Assembly (NCBI GenBank): GCA_020536535.1
Contig: JAHLWZ010000791.1
Location: 186,001-250,000 of the forward strand
Source of the DNA: Pelomyxa schiedti
Taxonomy: Eukaryota; Evosea; Pelobiontida; Pelomyxidae
Length of the DNA: 64,000 nt
Direction of reading: 5' to 3'
The notes under the pieces are model-generated. The model saw only the letters and a list, made by a program, of their open reading frames with translations, had not been told where the DNA came from and searched no databases. Shown piece after piece: positions 1-9,619 of the stretch; positions within the stretch are counted from its first letter, which is position 1; every line of letters starts with the position of its first letter. Both the position numbers and the translations under genes were made by a program.

Positions 1-269
1 ACGCAGATGTGCTCCAGAAGTTGAGAGAAAGCCGGAACGGCCTCTTCCTCAAAGAACCCTTACAAACTGTAGGGTGTATTTTGTGTTACACTAAAAAATG
101 TATTTTTTTTTTCCTCCAATCTTGCGAACTGAAAGACAGTTATTCCAAACAGAGATACAACGGGCCATACAAAAAAATCGTTTTGGTCACCCCCTGGTGG
201 AGGAGATCTTCTTCTCCAAAAAATGAAGAAAATACTACAGTGAGGGTGCGAAGTAAAACGGAGTTCTGT
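1..269. other. Left-edge fragment, coding status unclear
   Basis: The first 60 bases are open on both strands. On the plus strand one frame reads ADVLQKLRESRNGLFLKEPL before an intron-like T-rich stretch. On the minus strand the same bases read FFEEEAVPAFSQLLEHIC. One of these is probably the edge of a gene running out of the window, but nothing decides the strand. Bases 100-269 are AT-rich and hold no convincing exon. Confidence 0.25.
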
Positions 270-1460
270 TCATTGGAGCAAGGTATGAGCTTTGACGCAA
301 TTCAGGCTGGTGGAACTGTTGGTCCCCAGTGTCAAAATGTACACGCCAGAAGCGGGGTCAACTAAGTGAATTTTGAGGTCTTCCTCCACAACTATAAAGT
401 CTCCACATTCCTTCAGTTTGACTTCTTCACTCCAAGTGCTGGGTGGGAGCGTGATCACAGTTGGCTCGCTTCCACTTGTGATGGTTGTAAAGTCCCACGA
501 CTCACACTTGCCAATCAGTTCTTTCCTCTGTGTGATAAAGAAGTTCTCCATACCAAGCCAATTCGTGGGGTATTTGCACAGAAGCCTCGCTTCACCATTT
601 TCCATGAGCTCGTATGCAATGTAGTCCTTTATCACAACAACTCGTTTGGAAGCCCAGAAGCAGTACCATGAATCCAGGCCATTGTCCAAAAACTGCTTAG
701 GAAGCCGTCTAACCACAGTATCCACAGGCACCATCTCGCCTGTCTCAAACGCCCTCTCAATGTCCACCAAGTGGAACGCACACCACCCCGTCCCATACCA
801 GCTGATATTAAACAGTCCATCACCAACCCACCTCGCGAAGCCAAAGCGCTCCGGCGCAGGCACAACCCCCTCGCCCCATTTCCCCCACCCAACAGGCCTG
901 AGCCCCCTGCCCTCCGCCAAGGGCTTCAGAACCTCGAACTCGCCATCTCCGCAGTCGCAAGTCACAACGTGTTCCGCCTTCCACGCTATCCAGTTTATGG
1001 GATCCAGGACCCACTTGCCCTGCGCCACGAGGCACCACCCGAGGTTCTTGGTTGTTCCGAGAAGCACGCACTTCTCGCCGGTTTCCACGTTCGCCACTGT
1101 GGAAGTGCCGGCGATATTATCGGCAGAATTCGACGGCAGCTCGAGGCAGTGGCTGGTGTCCATCCACGTGACTGACGGCCTGTAGTCTGTCTCGATGGGC
1201 CACTCCATGAGCCACGGGGTGGCGCCCAGAGTGTGGAGAGACAGACCCACAAGTACGGAGGTGCCGAACCCGCTGCTGTATATCACCGCCGCGCCGCGGG
1301 ACCACCGTTCGGCAAGCTCGATGAACAGTGGGACATTATGGGACGTGAGCGCCGAGGCGGGGCTGTTGCGGCCGCACCTGGGGTGCGACGACATCATTAG
1401 TGCTACGATCTGGTCCCTGAAAGTCACTCGTGGGTCCACAACCCACTCCACACGTTGCAT
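270..1460 (-). CDS. Uncharacterised 396-residue intronless protein
   Basis: This is a single uninterrupted frame from an ATG at 1460-1458 to a TGA at 272-270. I do not recognise the family. The N-terminus (residues about 12-50) reads as a helical segment with RDQIVALMMSSHPRCG, followed by LFIELAERW, which could be an F-box-like or lineage-specific N-domain. The rest is rich in Trp, Gly and beta-strand-like stretches (for example WCLVAQGKWVLDP and LFNISWYGTGWCAFHL), suggesting a beta-propeller-like or repeat fold. No signal peptide or membrane segment is seen. The gene is GC-rich compared with its surroundings and lacks introns, unlike most neighbours. It is divergently arranged with the gene starting at 1819. 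Coding status is well supported; the function is unknown. Confidence 0.8.
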   Translation of the reverse strand: MQRVEWVVDPRVTFRDQIVALMMSSHPRCGRNSPASALTSHNVPLFIELAERWSRGAAVIYSSGFGTSVLVGLSLHTLGATPWLMEWPIETDYRPSVTWMDTSHCLELPSNSADNIAGTSTVANVETGEKCVLLGTTKNLGWCLVAQGKWVLDPINWIAWKAEHVVTCDCGDGEFEVLKPLAEGRGLRPVGWGKWGEGVVPAPERFGFARWVGDGLFNISWYGTGWCAFHLVDIERAFETGEMVPVDTVVRRLPKQFLDNGLDSWYCFWASKRVVVIKDYIAYELMENGEARLLCKYPTNWLGMENFFITQRKELIGKCESWDFTTITSGSEPTVITLPPSTWSEEVKLKECGDFIVVEEDLKIHLVDPASGVYILTLGTNSSTSLNCVKAHTLLQ

Positions 1461-1818
1461 CTTCTTCTTTCTTACTTCTTTCCGAGGACCCAGATGTTCT
1501 CAGAAAGGGTCCCAGCAACCACAGGGATTCTCCAATGGGCTATATCGCGCAACTAGATTTGCCCAACGCTGAGCTTGACCCATTGAGCCAATTGGCTGGC
1601 GACAATTGGCTGATTAAAAAAAACACCAGACCGCCGATCCTGAGCCACGATAACGAAAAGTACAGCGTTCCGGTCTGTTGATTATTTTATTCAGCCAATT
1701 GGCTCTGCGCTGCCCATTTGAAGCAGGTGGAGTCTGGTGATCAACCGAGCCTTCCAAAAAAAAGGCGATTGCCAATCTCCACTTTCAAAGGACAAAAGCT
1801 GGTTACAAACACAACAAG
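1461..1818. promoter_or_regulatory. Bidirectional intergenic region with two CCAAT palindromes
   Basis: This 358-base gap separates two divergent start codons. It contains two perfect copies of the 12-base palindrome AGCCAATTGGCT, at 1586-1597 and 1693-1704, and a partial copy (ACAATTGGCTG) at 1602-1612. Each palindrome carries a CCAAT box on both strands, the core recognised by NF-Y-type (HAP2/3/5) factors in other eukaryotes. A symmetric element between divergent genes fits control of both. The motif and positions are seen directly; factor binding is inference. Confidence 0.5.
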
Positions 1819-4592
1819 ATGGGTGAGTTTTTCGTGCGCGATGGGAAACCCATAAGAGTAGTGATGGCTTCGCACAACCGGACGGTTTGTTTTTTTCAAC
1901 TTTTTTTTTTGTTGTTTTTTCATGGCACCTTACTCCCTGCTTTGTTTTTTTTTTTTCCCCCCCGACAACCTAGGAATTCGATTTAACAAAGCAAGTTTTG
2001 TCATTGGAAATTCCTGTTGATAAAAGCTATGGAGAAGAGGGAGAGGCTCCTCTGATGTCCAAACCTGGAACCTTTGGTGCCTTCACAACTGCAGGAGTTA
2101 TAGCAAATAAAGCCAAACAGTTTGATGATGGCCTGTATGCTGCTGGTAGCCTATCTTTTTCTATTAGTACCTTCTTATTTCTCACACATGCACAGTGGAA
2201 CTGTTGGCTCAAAATGGGACAAGCTCTACGCCAGGGAAAAGGTGGTTCTTATCTCGCTTGCACGAGGCTCTTGTAGCCAAAGGTACTGCCTTCTTGTAAC
2301 ATAAAAGGCCCTATTAACAGTGTCTCATAATTTAGGGCAAGGCAGTCCTGTCGTTGTTGCTGCTGCTGACCTCGGGGGTAATGCTGTTGTGTCTGACTCA
2401 GCACTGCTTGCTCAGGCCCAGAGCATTAAGGTTGTGTTGCAGTACCTAATAACAGAAAGGGTAACAAGCTATAGTCTGAATTCCTTGGTAATGCGCTACG
2501 ATCAAAGCCTATTGCGTTTTACACCTGGAACCCTACCTTGACTGGAATCTTCCAGCAAGACCGTATGATGCAAACTGAGCTAGAACCTCCAGATGCCATG
2601 CCAATAAAGAACACAATAGCAGGGGATCCAATGGTAAATTCCTTTCATTGCTGCAAAGTGGAAGCTCACTCTTTGAAGTTAGCCCAATTTTATAAGGCAT
2701 ACCTCACTCTGATATCTAAACTTACCAATCCCTTGGCCAAGCCCAGCTTACTAGTAAATATTTCATCAATTGCCTACCACCTCACATATTGGCAAGGACA
2801 ATAACCAACTGACTTACTGTATTTTTCCTCCTTCAATTGCTCCTGAAACGGAACTTGCCAAGAAGATGTTCTCTGGCTCCCCCATTCCTCCTGGATTTCA
2901 ACTGATGAACGAATTAATTTCCCGCGTTCAGGGCAGACGATTGTCACTGGCACCAAGTCCTAACTCTGGATGGTATTACCACAACTTGTGTCACCCACCC
3001 CTTATTTACAACAGGTATGATTACTGCTTATGGGCTATTGAATGCCTACTGAGGCCTGAAGAACAACCGGAAGCAGCAAAGCTCAATATGTCCAGGGAAT
3101 ACAAACAAGAACTTGTGAGTCTTTTCAAGGCCTTAATGGCACTCACCCGGGAGACTCATATCAAACAAGTGAGACACTTCAACTATTTCTCCTTTTGACC
3201 TGAATATTTCAGCTGGAAATACCACTTCTTGGGTGTTGCATGCCCCGCAACGTTGTTGTTTCTCCCAAGCTTACTGTGGAACCTCTTGTAACATTTTACT
3301 CTCGGCGTTCGGAATCGTACAAGATCGTGAAGCAAATTTTACTGGAGCGGTTCACTGGTATGAATTGTTCTCTTATTTTGGACTCATAGTAACAGAGGCG
3401 GATCTTCAGTCTGCACGAAGGCTTCGTGCTAATGGAGAATCTCAAATGTCCTTGTTACAAGAAATTGACTTCATGATCAACCTCTTTGCTGGTTTATCAC
3501 AGGCAAACAAATTTCTTCACCCATTTGTGAATAACATACTGAAGGTCGCCGCAAATGAAATTGGACTGATAGGACACTCTACATCTTCTGCATCTGCATC
3601 TCCATCTCCCCATCGAAATGCCAACATATGTGACAAAGGGCACACTCTGGTCCCGTGTACAATGGAAACCCTCAGAGCCGAAAATCCTGCTTATGTAAAA
3701 TACCGATGTGACCGATGTAACAAAGAAAAAACGAATGAGCCAGTGATGCACTGCAGGGCCTGTCAATATGATAGTATGCTCACTTCCCTAAACATGTATT
3801 AAGTTGGCAACCTCAATTTAGTTTGCCCTCTCTGTACTGAGAAATGCCCTACTGGTCACCCTCTTTTGCATGTTCCCAAGGTGTCACGTTCCACCATAAG
3901 GCCTGGTCACGCAGATGGGTACTTTTTCACTACTTATGGTAAATCTAATGGATTGTCTAGATTTAAATGTAACTGCTGTGGGCACCAAAAGACTGATGAT
4001 TGGAACTTCCATTGCCACATTTGTGATTACGATTTGTGTTTGGATTGTACCAGGCCAGTAACAACTGCCAGCAGTGCAAGCAGTGGGATCCCTTCGAGCT
4101 CCATAGAAGTGGCGCGTACCTGGCTCGCAAGTATCTCTTCAGATACCGATTTGCAGGTACTGCAGCTTTATTTATAATTTTTTTGTGACAACACAGGTTG
4201 ATAATAGAATGATGGTGCCAGTGTTTTTCGACCTTGCTCGCAGGAAGATAAAAGTCTGGTAGGTCGGGAATGGGCAAAAGAAAAAAACTAATCAAACAAC
4301 CTTACTAACCACTGTCAGGTGTGTTTTGGGTTATGCAACCAAGACACTCAAAATCAGCTTTTCAACCCCACCACGACCACTTAGTAGCGGTGTCAACTGT
4401 GAATGGAAATCGACCAATGAAACCTACACATACCCTGTTTTTGCAGGCTAGTTCTAGTAATCCATACACGTTCAATTGACTTTGCACACAGAGGTGTATT
4501 GCAGCCGTATATTGAACCGCGACGAGTTCCGCGCTCTTTGTGACATCCAGAGGACATTTTCCCGCATCGTGCATGCCGTGGAGGCTCTGTGA
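1819..4592 (+). CDS. Conserved protein of unknown function with two embedded Cys/His zinc-finger blocks
   Basis: This is a multi-exon gene. Exon 1 (ATG at 1819) reads MGEFFVRDGKPIRVVMASHN and joins at about 1974 to EFDLTKQVLSLEIPVDKSYG. Further exons include FLGNALRSKPIAFYTWNPTL (about 2480-2632), APETELAKKMFSGSPIPPGF and YDYCLWAIECLLRPEEQPEA (about 2840-3170), and LEIPLLGCCMPRNVVV (about 3214-3357). The later part (about 3395-4160) holds two cysteine-rich modules, CDKGHTLVPC...CDRCNKE...CRACQYD and CPLCTEKCPTGHPLLH...CNCCGHQ...CHICDYDLCLDC, which resemble C1/ZZ-type zinc fingers. After these the reading returns to VPVFFDLARRKIKVW, then CVLGYATKTLKISFSTPP, and ends VYCSRILNRDEFRALCD...VEAL at a TGA at 4590-4592. 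I do not recognise the main domain. The fingers look inserted in it. Internal introns are short and T-rich. No signal peptide is seen. Confidence 0.7.
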
Positions 4593-5047
4593 GCGAATTC
4601 CCTACAGATGCACCCGTGTTCACCCAAATCAGAAACTTTCAATTTGGAACCAATTTTTTGTTTTTTTTTTTTTTTGGATCCAACAGTTGATGTTCCGCAA
4701 GTGGGACATCCACGAAGCGAGGTCGGCCGAGCCTCTCTATCATGCCTTGTTCAAACGTTTTCAACCCTGTTTCCGATCTCAAATCGAAATTTTCTCATTT
4801 GAGTGAACACGGGTGTATGAGTTCTTTCTCCTCTGGCGTTCCAGCACTCTTTGTAAACTCCCGTTTATGGAATGGAATCTGCGCGGCGTTTGTTGAACCC
4901 GGGTTCTTTTTTTCCATCGATACCAAAGAAAGAAAAAACGATCTTTCACTAAACGATGAACAAAAAAAAAAGAAAAAGAAAAAAAAACCCAAAAACAACC
5001 GCCGCGATTCGCGGGTGCAAGGGGAGTTACACCAACGCGGGACAGCT
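4593..5047. other. Intergenic region before the metalloprotease
   Basis: These 455 bases between two plus-strand genes hold homopolymer runs (T-run near 4660-4675, A-runs near 4960-4990) and no exon I can support. They presumably contain the 3' end of the upstream transcript and the metalloprotease promoter. Confidence 0.4.
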
Positions 5048-8000
5048 ATGGATCTGCGTTGTTTGCTTATTGTATTTTTTGGCATTTTCGAGATCTATGG
5101 CATGCCACCGCGGCCGGGATGTAAGGAGTGCGTGTTACCAGATCATTACGGCACAACAAATGAGATCCATGGTGGGCCAGTTTGTCCTGCTTAAAGTCAC
5201 TCTAAATCTCTCTCTCTTTTTTTTGTACGCAGACGGATTCGTAAGGGACGCTGGGATGCCGCAAGCACTGAACGATGTTTCCCCAAAGGTCCTTTGGTTT
5301 TTTTGCCAAAAGAGAAAAAACTCCCTAGCATTTCCACACTAAAAAAAGTAGGTTCTGGACGCATCAAATAAACGAACCACTGGTGCCCTCATGAACCCTG
5401 TACTCATTTCTGGAGTCAAGAGATTCCCTGCTGTTGCAATGTATTTTCCTAACCAATATTACACCTTCCCCACGAACCAGTTCGACACTTTACTATTCGC
5501 TGTCGGGCGAACCCCTCCCAGTGTGCACGACTACTACAGCGAGGTTTCCTATGGTGCTGTGGATATTCAGGGGGCCACCTATGGATGGTACAGTACTGTA
5601 AACAATAAGGCTTTCTACGCAGCCTATCCAAGGCAGTTTGCCTATGAAGCCGCATTGACTTTTTGTGGTAAAGGCTATGACCTTTCCCAGTATGATAACG
5701 ACGGCGACGGTGCCATTGACGTACTCATTCTTCTGCACTCTGGGCAGGGTCATGAGACATCAGGTAATTCGGCGGATATACACTCTCATTCATGGCAATT
5801 TTCTCCTCCTTTTCAGTGTGGCAGGTATTTTCCATGTATTAAAAGTACCTCTATGAGCCTCACTCATTTACAGTTATGTGTTTTATAACTATGTGGTCCA
5901 GCCAGAGATGGCAGCGGATAGCTCACTTAACGGTATAGGTGTTTTTGCACACGAACTTGGTCACGCCTTTGGACTTCCAGACTTATATGATACTGGGAAA
6001 TCTCAGCCTGGTGAAGGGATTGGGATTTGGTCTCTTATGGGCACTGGTTCGTGGGGAAGTAACGGGGTCGACTACAATTACCCTTCCCATCTCGACTGCC
6101 TGTCCAAGGCAGCTTTAGGTTGGCTGACGCCGACCGATGTCACTTTAGATAGCGCCGTTTCTATTCTCGACATAGAAGAAAACAAAGAGCAGTCATGTTT
6201 CCGATTTCGTCCTGCAATCAACCCCCCTTCATCAGGTGAATACTACCTTGTCGAAAACAGGCAGGCTGTTAGTAGTTCGACAGACAAACTGCTTGCACAG
6301 ACAGGCCTACTTATTTATCACATCGACCCGAGTGTCATTGCCGCAGAATCAAAAACGAATACCATCAACTGTAATACACATGCGTTTGGGGTTGCCGTAG
6401 AGCAATCTGGAGCGTCTTATGACGTGTACAGCAGAATGCCGCTTTTCACGTACAACCCGAAGGGAATGCCAACGATCGACGACACCTGGCACACAGGTTC
6501 ACAAACCGATTTCAACGCTGCGAGTGTGCCGTCCCCAAAAGCCAACGACGGAACTGCGATGGGCGTCTCTGTTACTGGTATCTCGGGTTCTGGTTTAACG
6601 ATGCAAGCTACTATTTCCGTTGGAGCTCCTTCCATTTCCTCTGATCAGTACGAACCAGACGACCATCCAGATTATTCAGCAATTTGCACTGTTAACTCTT
6701 GTGATTGGCTTCACACCATTTATCCAGCTGGGGACATAGACTTTACTATATTCGATGCTTCTGACGGTATTACCTACACCATTGAGACGTATCGCTACAC
6801 GAGCGACATTGACACCGTTCTTGTCTTATCAAACGGGACATCTACACTGGCTTCCAATGATGATGACTCGACAACAAACGTATTCTCCAAGATAGTGTAC
6901 CGTTCCACAGCCACCGGATCTATATACATTTCCTCCTCTGCGAAGAGTTCTAGTGCTACAGGATATTATTATCTGAAAGTTACTGCTGAAGGAAGTTGCT
7001 CCCCTGCTTGTGTTCATGGCACTTGTTCATACCCATCTTGTGTGTGTGAATCTGGATGGACTGGCTCAACATGTAATACGGCTGTGTGCAGTGTGTCATG
7101 TGGTGACCATGGAACCTGCTCTAGCCCTAATACTTGCACTTGCGACGTTGATTGGGTCACCTCGACTAGGTGTAATTGTTTTGTAGATCCTTACGAGTCA
7201 GATGATAACTCTCTCAATGCAAATCTCATAACCGTTAACACACCACAAGACCATTGGGCGTGCCCTGTTGGAGATGAAGATTGGGTATATTTCTCTGCAA
7301 CTAAAGGCACAGACTATAGAATAGAGACTTACGGGGATGTAAATTTGGACACAGTGATCTATCTGTTCAATTCAACAACTCAGCTGGAAATTAATGATGA
7401 CTATTATTATTCTTACTCCTTCTCTGCAATTTCCTGGACTTGTCCTGCTACAGGAACCTACTGGGTTGCCGTCACTACCTACAAAGAAATGTACACTGGG
7501 GCGTATGGTCTCTCCATTGTTGACCATGATTGTTCTCCTGCTTGTGCTCATGGTATTTGTATTGCTGGAACGGATTGCTTGTGCTCTGCTGGATGGAAGA
7601 GCTCTGATTGTTCCGTATTTTACTGCACTAGCTGTCCTGATAATTCAGCTTGTGTTGGACCCGAAAACTGCACATGCAATTCTGGATGGCATGGGGCCAG
7701 CTGTGATTGCCAGTACGACGCATACGAGGGATTGGGATATGCTCCTTGGCTGGTTCTTAGCGAGACTCTGTCATTAACAATTTGTCCTGAGAATGAATAT
7801 GATGCCTTTGCTATTCACTTGGAGCCCGGCATAAATTATATTGTGGAAACAGTCCAAGTGGGAACAGTTGAGGTAGACACAGTTCTGTACCTTACTAATG
7901 GCACATTTGCTGTCTACACTTACAATGACGATAAGCCTGATTCAACTTTATCTCGCTTGGTACTCTCTGTAGCAGTGGCTTTGGACGCCTTCATAGTGAT

Positions 8001-9318
8001 TACGCCGTATTCTAAAGTTATTACAGGATCATATGGGTTGTATTTTACAACAGACACATGCTCTGGCTCCTGTGTCCATGGTACCTGCTCCTCAGGATCT
8101 TGTGTTTGCTACGGGTACTGGGAAGGACCAACTTGTGACACCCCCAAATGTGACCCACTGTGTGAAGCAAGCTCTACATGCATCGAGGGGAACGAATGTG
8201 TGTGCAAGGCCGGTTACGAAGGAACTGACTGTTCGACTCCCATTTGTGAGCCCCCATGCAACTCCGACAACTCTCTATCGTGTAGTGACCCTAATATCTG
8301 CAGTTGTATATCCGCCGAGTGGACGGGACCAACGTGCGACACCCGCCTGTGTGACCCGGCATGTACTGGCACTGCTGTATGCCATGATGATGGAACCTGT
8401 GGCTGCATGGCAGGACACACTGGCCCAAATTGTTGTGCGCTGGACCCGTGGGAGCCAGATGAATCCCGGTCATCTGCATTTTCGCTCCCCGTTTCCTCTC
8501 CACGTAGAAGGACTTTGTGCCCCTCCTCCGACTGGGACTGGATGTCATTTTCGGCTATCGGTGGGGAGTCGTACACTATCATTGTCAACCGTTCTGCCGT
8601 GGGTGTTGCTGGTCCTCCTGCCGTCCTGGTTCTCCAAGACTCTACTGGGACTCAATTAGCCACAAATAGCTATGCCGATCAACCTTGCCTGGAGTACTCA
8701 CCTGTATCTGCAACCACACTTTATGCTGGCGTGCATTCCCAGGGCTTTTTGTTGGAAGGAGACTATGTCATCCAAATTACCACAGCCTTTTCGTGCCCCA
8801 GTTACTCTGAATCAGTAAGCATCTCCGAAAGCTCAAGTTCCACAAGCTCACGTTCCGAAAGCTCCAGCTCAAGTTCCGAAAGCTTCAGCTCAAGTTCTGA
8901 AAGCTCACATTCTTCAAGCTTCAGCTCAAGTTCCGAAAGCTCACGCTCCGAAAGCTCACATTCCGAAAGCCTCAGCTCAAGTGACAGCATCAGCATCAGC
9001 ACCAGTACAAGTGCAACTACTAGCACCAGTGAAACGACGAGTACCAGTACAAGTGCTGGGGGCGCAAGCGAAAGTACGGGCACAAGCACAAGCAACAGTG
9101 GCACAAGTGAAAGTACAGACACAAGCACAAGCACAAGCACAACCACGACCAGTGAGAGCCAGAGTACAGAGAGTGGCACCAGTGCATCCACAAGTACAAC
9201 CACATCCAATAGTGAGAAGGACAGTGGTAGCACAGGTACCAGCATTAGCATTAGCACTAGCAATAGTGACACCCACAGCACGAGCACAAGCACCATCCAT
9301 AGCACAAGTAGGAGTACC

Positions 9319-9378
<60 letters not shown>

Positions 9379-9552
9379 AGCGAAAGCGAAAGCGAAAGCG
9401 AAAGCGAAAGCGAAAGTGAGAGTGAGAGTGAACGTGAAAGCTCAGAGGAAGAGTCCCAGCCCCAATCATTCAGTCTTAGCACCGGTTCTTTTACCCCTGC
9501 CAGTCTCTTGCTCCCAGTCTACCTCCTTATCCTACTCCCTGCCCTCTTCTAG
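5048..9552 (+). CDS. Secreted M6-like zinc metalloprotease with PPC and EGF modules and probable GPI anchor
   Basis: The gene is expected to hydrolyse proteins at or outside the cell surface. Exon 1 starts at ATG 5048 with the signal peptide MDLRCLLIVFFGIFEIYG. Short exons follow at about 5233-5288 and 5350-5822, and one long exon runs from about 5869 to 9552. The zincin site HELGHAFGLPDLYD begins at 5950, giving the HExxHxxGxxD ligands typical of M6 (immune inhibitor A-type) peptidases. A calcium-site-like DNDGDGAIDVLILLHSGQGHE precedes it at about 5695-5757. After the catalytic domain come four PPC-like beta domains (starting near 6650, 7185, 7705 and 8445; signature DPxExDD plus a DxDWVxF-type strand) alternating with EGF-like Cys repeats (about 6995-7180, 7530-7700 and 8055-8440). 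A Ser/Thr/Glu-rich stalk (8800-9470) leads to a hydrophobic C-terminus ending LLPVYLLILLPALF, as in GPI-anchored proteins. The product is about 1,440 residues. The M6 catalytic and PPC modules are best known from bacteria, so horizontal origin is possible. Confidence 0.9.
8806..9440 (+). repeat. Low-complexity Ser-rich coding repeat, including (AGTGAA/AGTGAG)n array
   Basis: This stretch encodes the stalk of the metalloprotease. It starts with TCC/AGC-rich units encoding SSSSES-type repeats, passes through STST(S/A)-type repeats, and ends in a nearly pure hexanucleotide array (about 9319-9430) of AGTGAA, AGTGAG and AGCGAA units encoding alternating Ser-Glu. Synonymous variation between blocks (AGTGAA, AGTGAG, AGCGAA, then AGTGAG again) shows block-wise expansion. 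Such arrays are length-unstable. Ser/Thr density suggests heavy O-glycosylation if surface-exposed. Confidence 0.85.
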
Positions 9553-9619
9553 ACATCCACACCTTACCTCCCTCGCCACAGAGTTTTTAGTTCAAAAAAC
9601 CCGATTTTTTTTAAAATTA

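Noticed and set aside
8802-9482. Minus-strand frame encoding alternating Leu-Ser
   Set aside because: It is the antisense shadow of the stalk repeat, with no start context or domain.
8981-9619. Long plus-strand frame running from inside the metalloprotease stalk into the next gene
   Set aside because: It is open because the hexanucleotide and Ser-codon repeats lack stops in every frame. Its translation (Val/Lys/Ala/Arg alternation) is the shadow of the Ser-Glu repeat. The real gene starts at ATG 9620.
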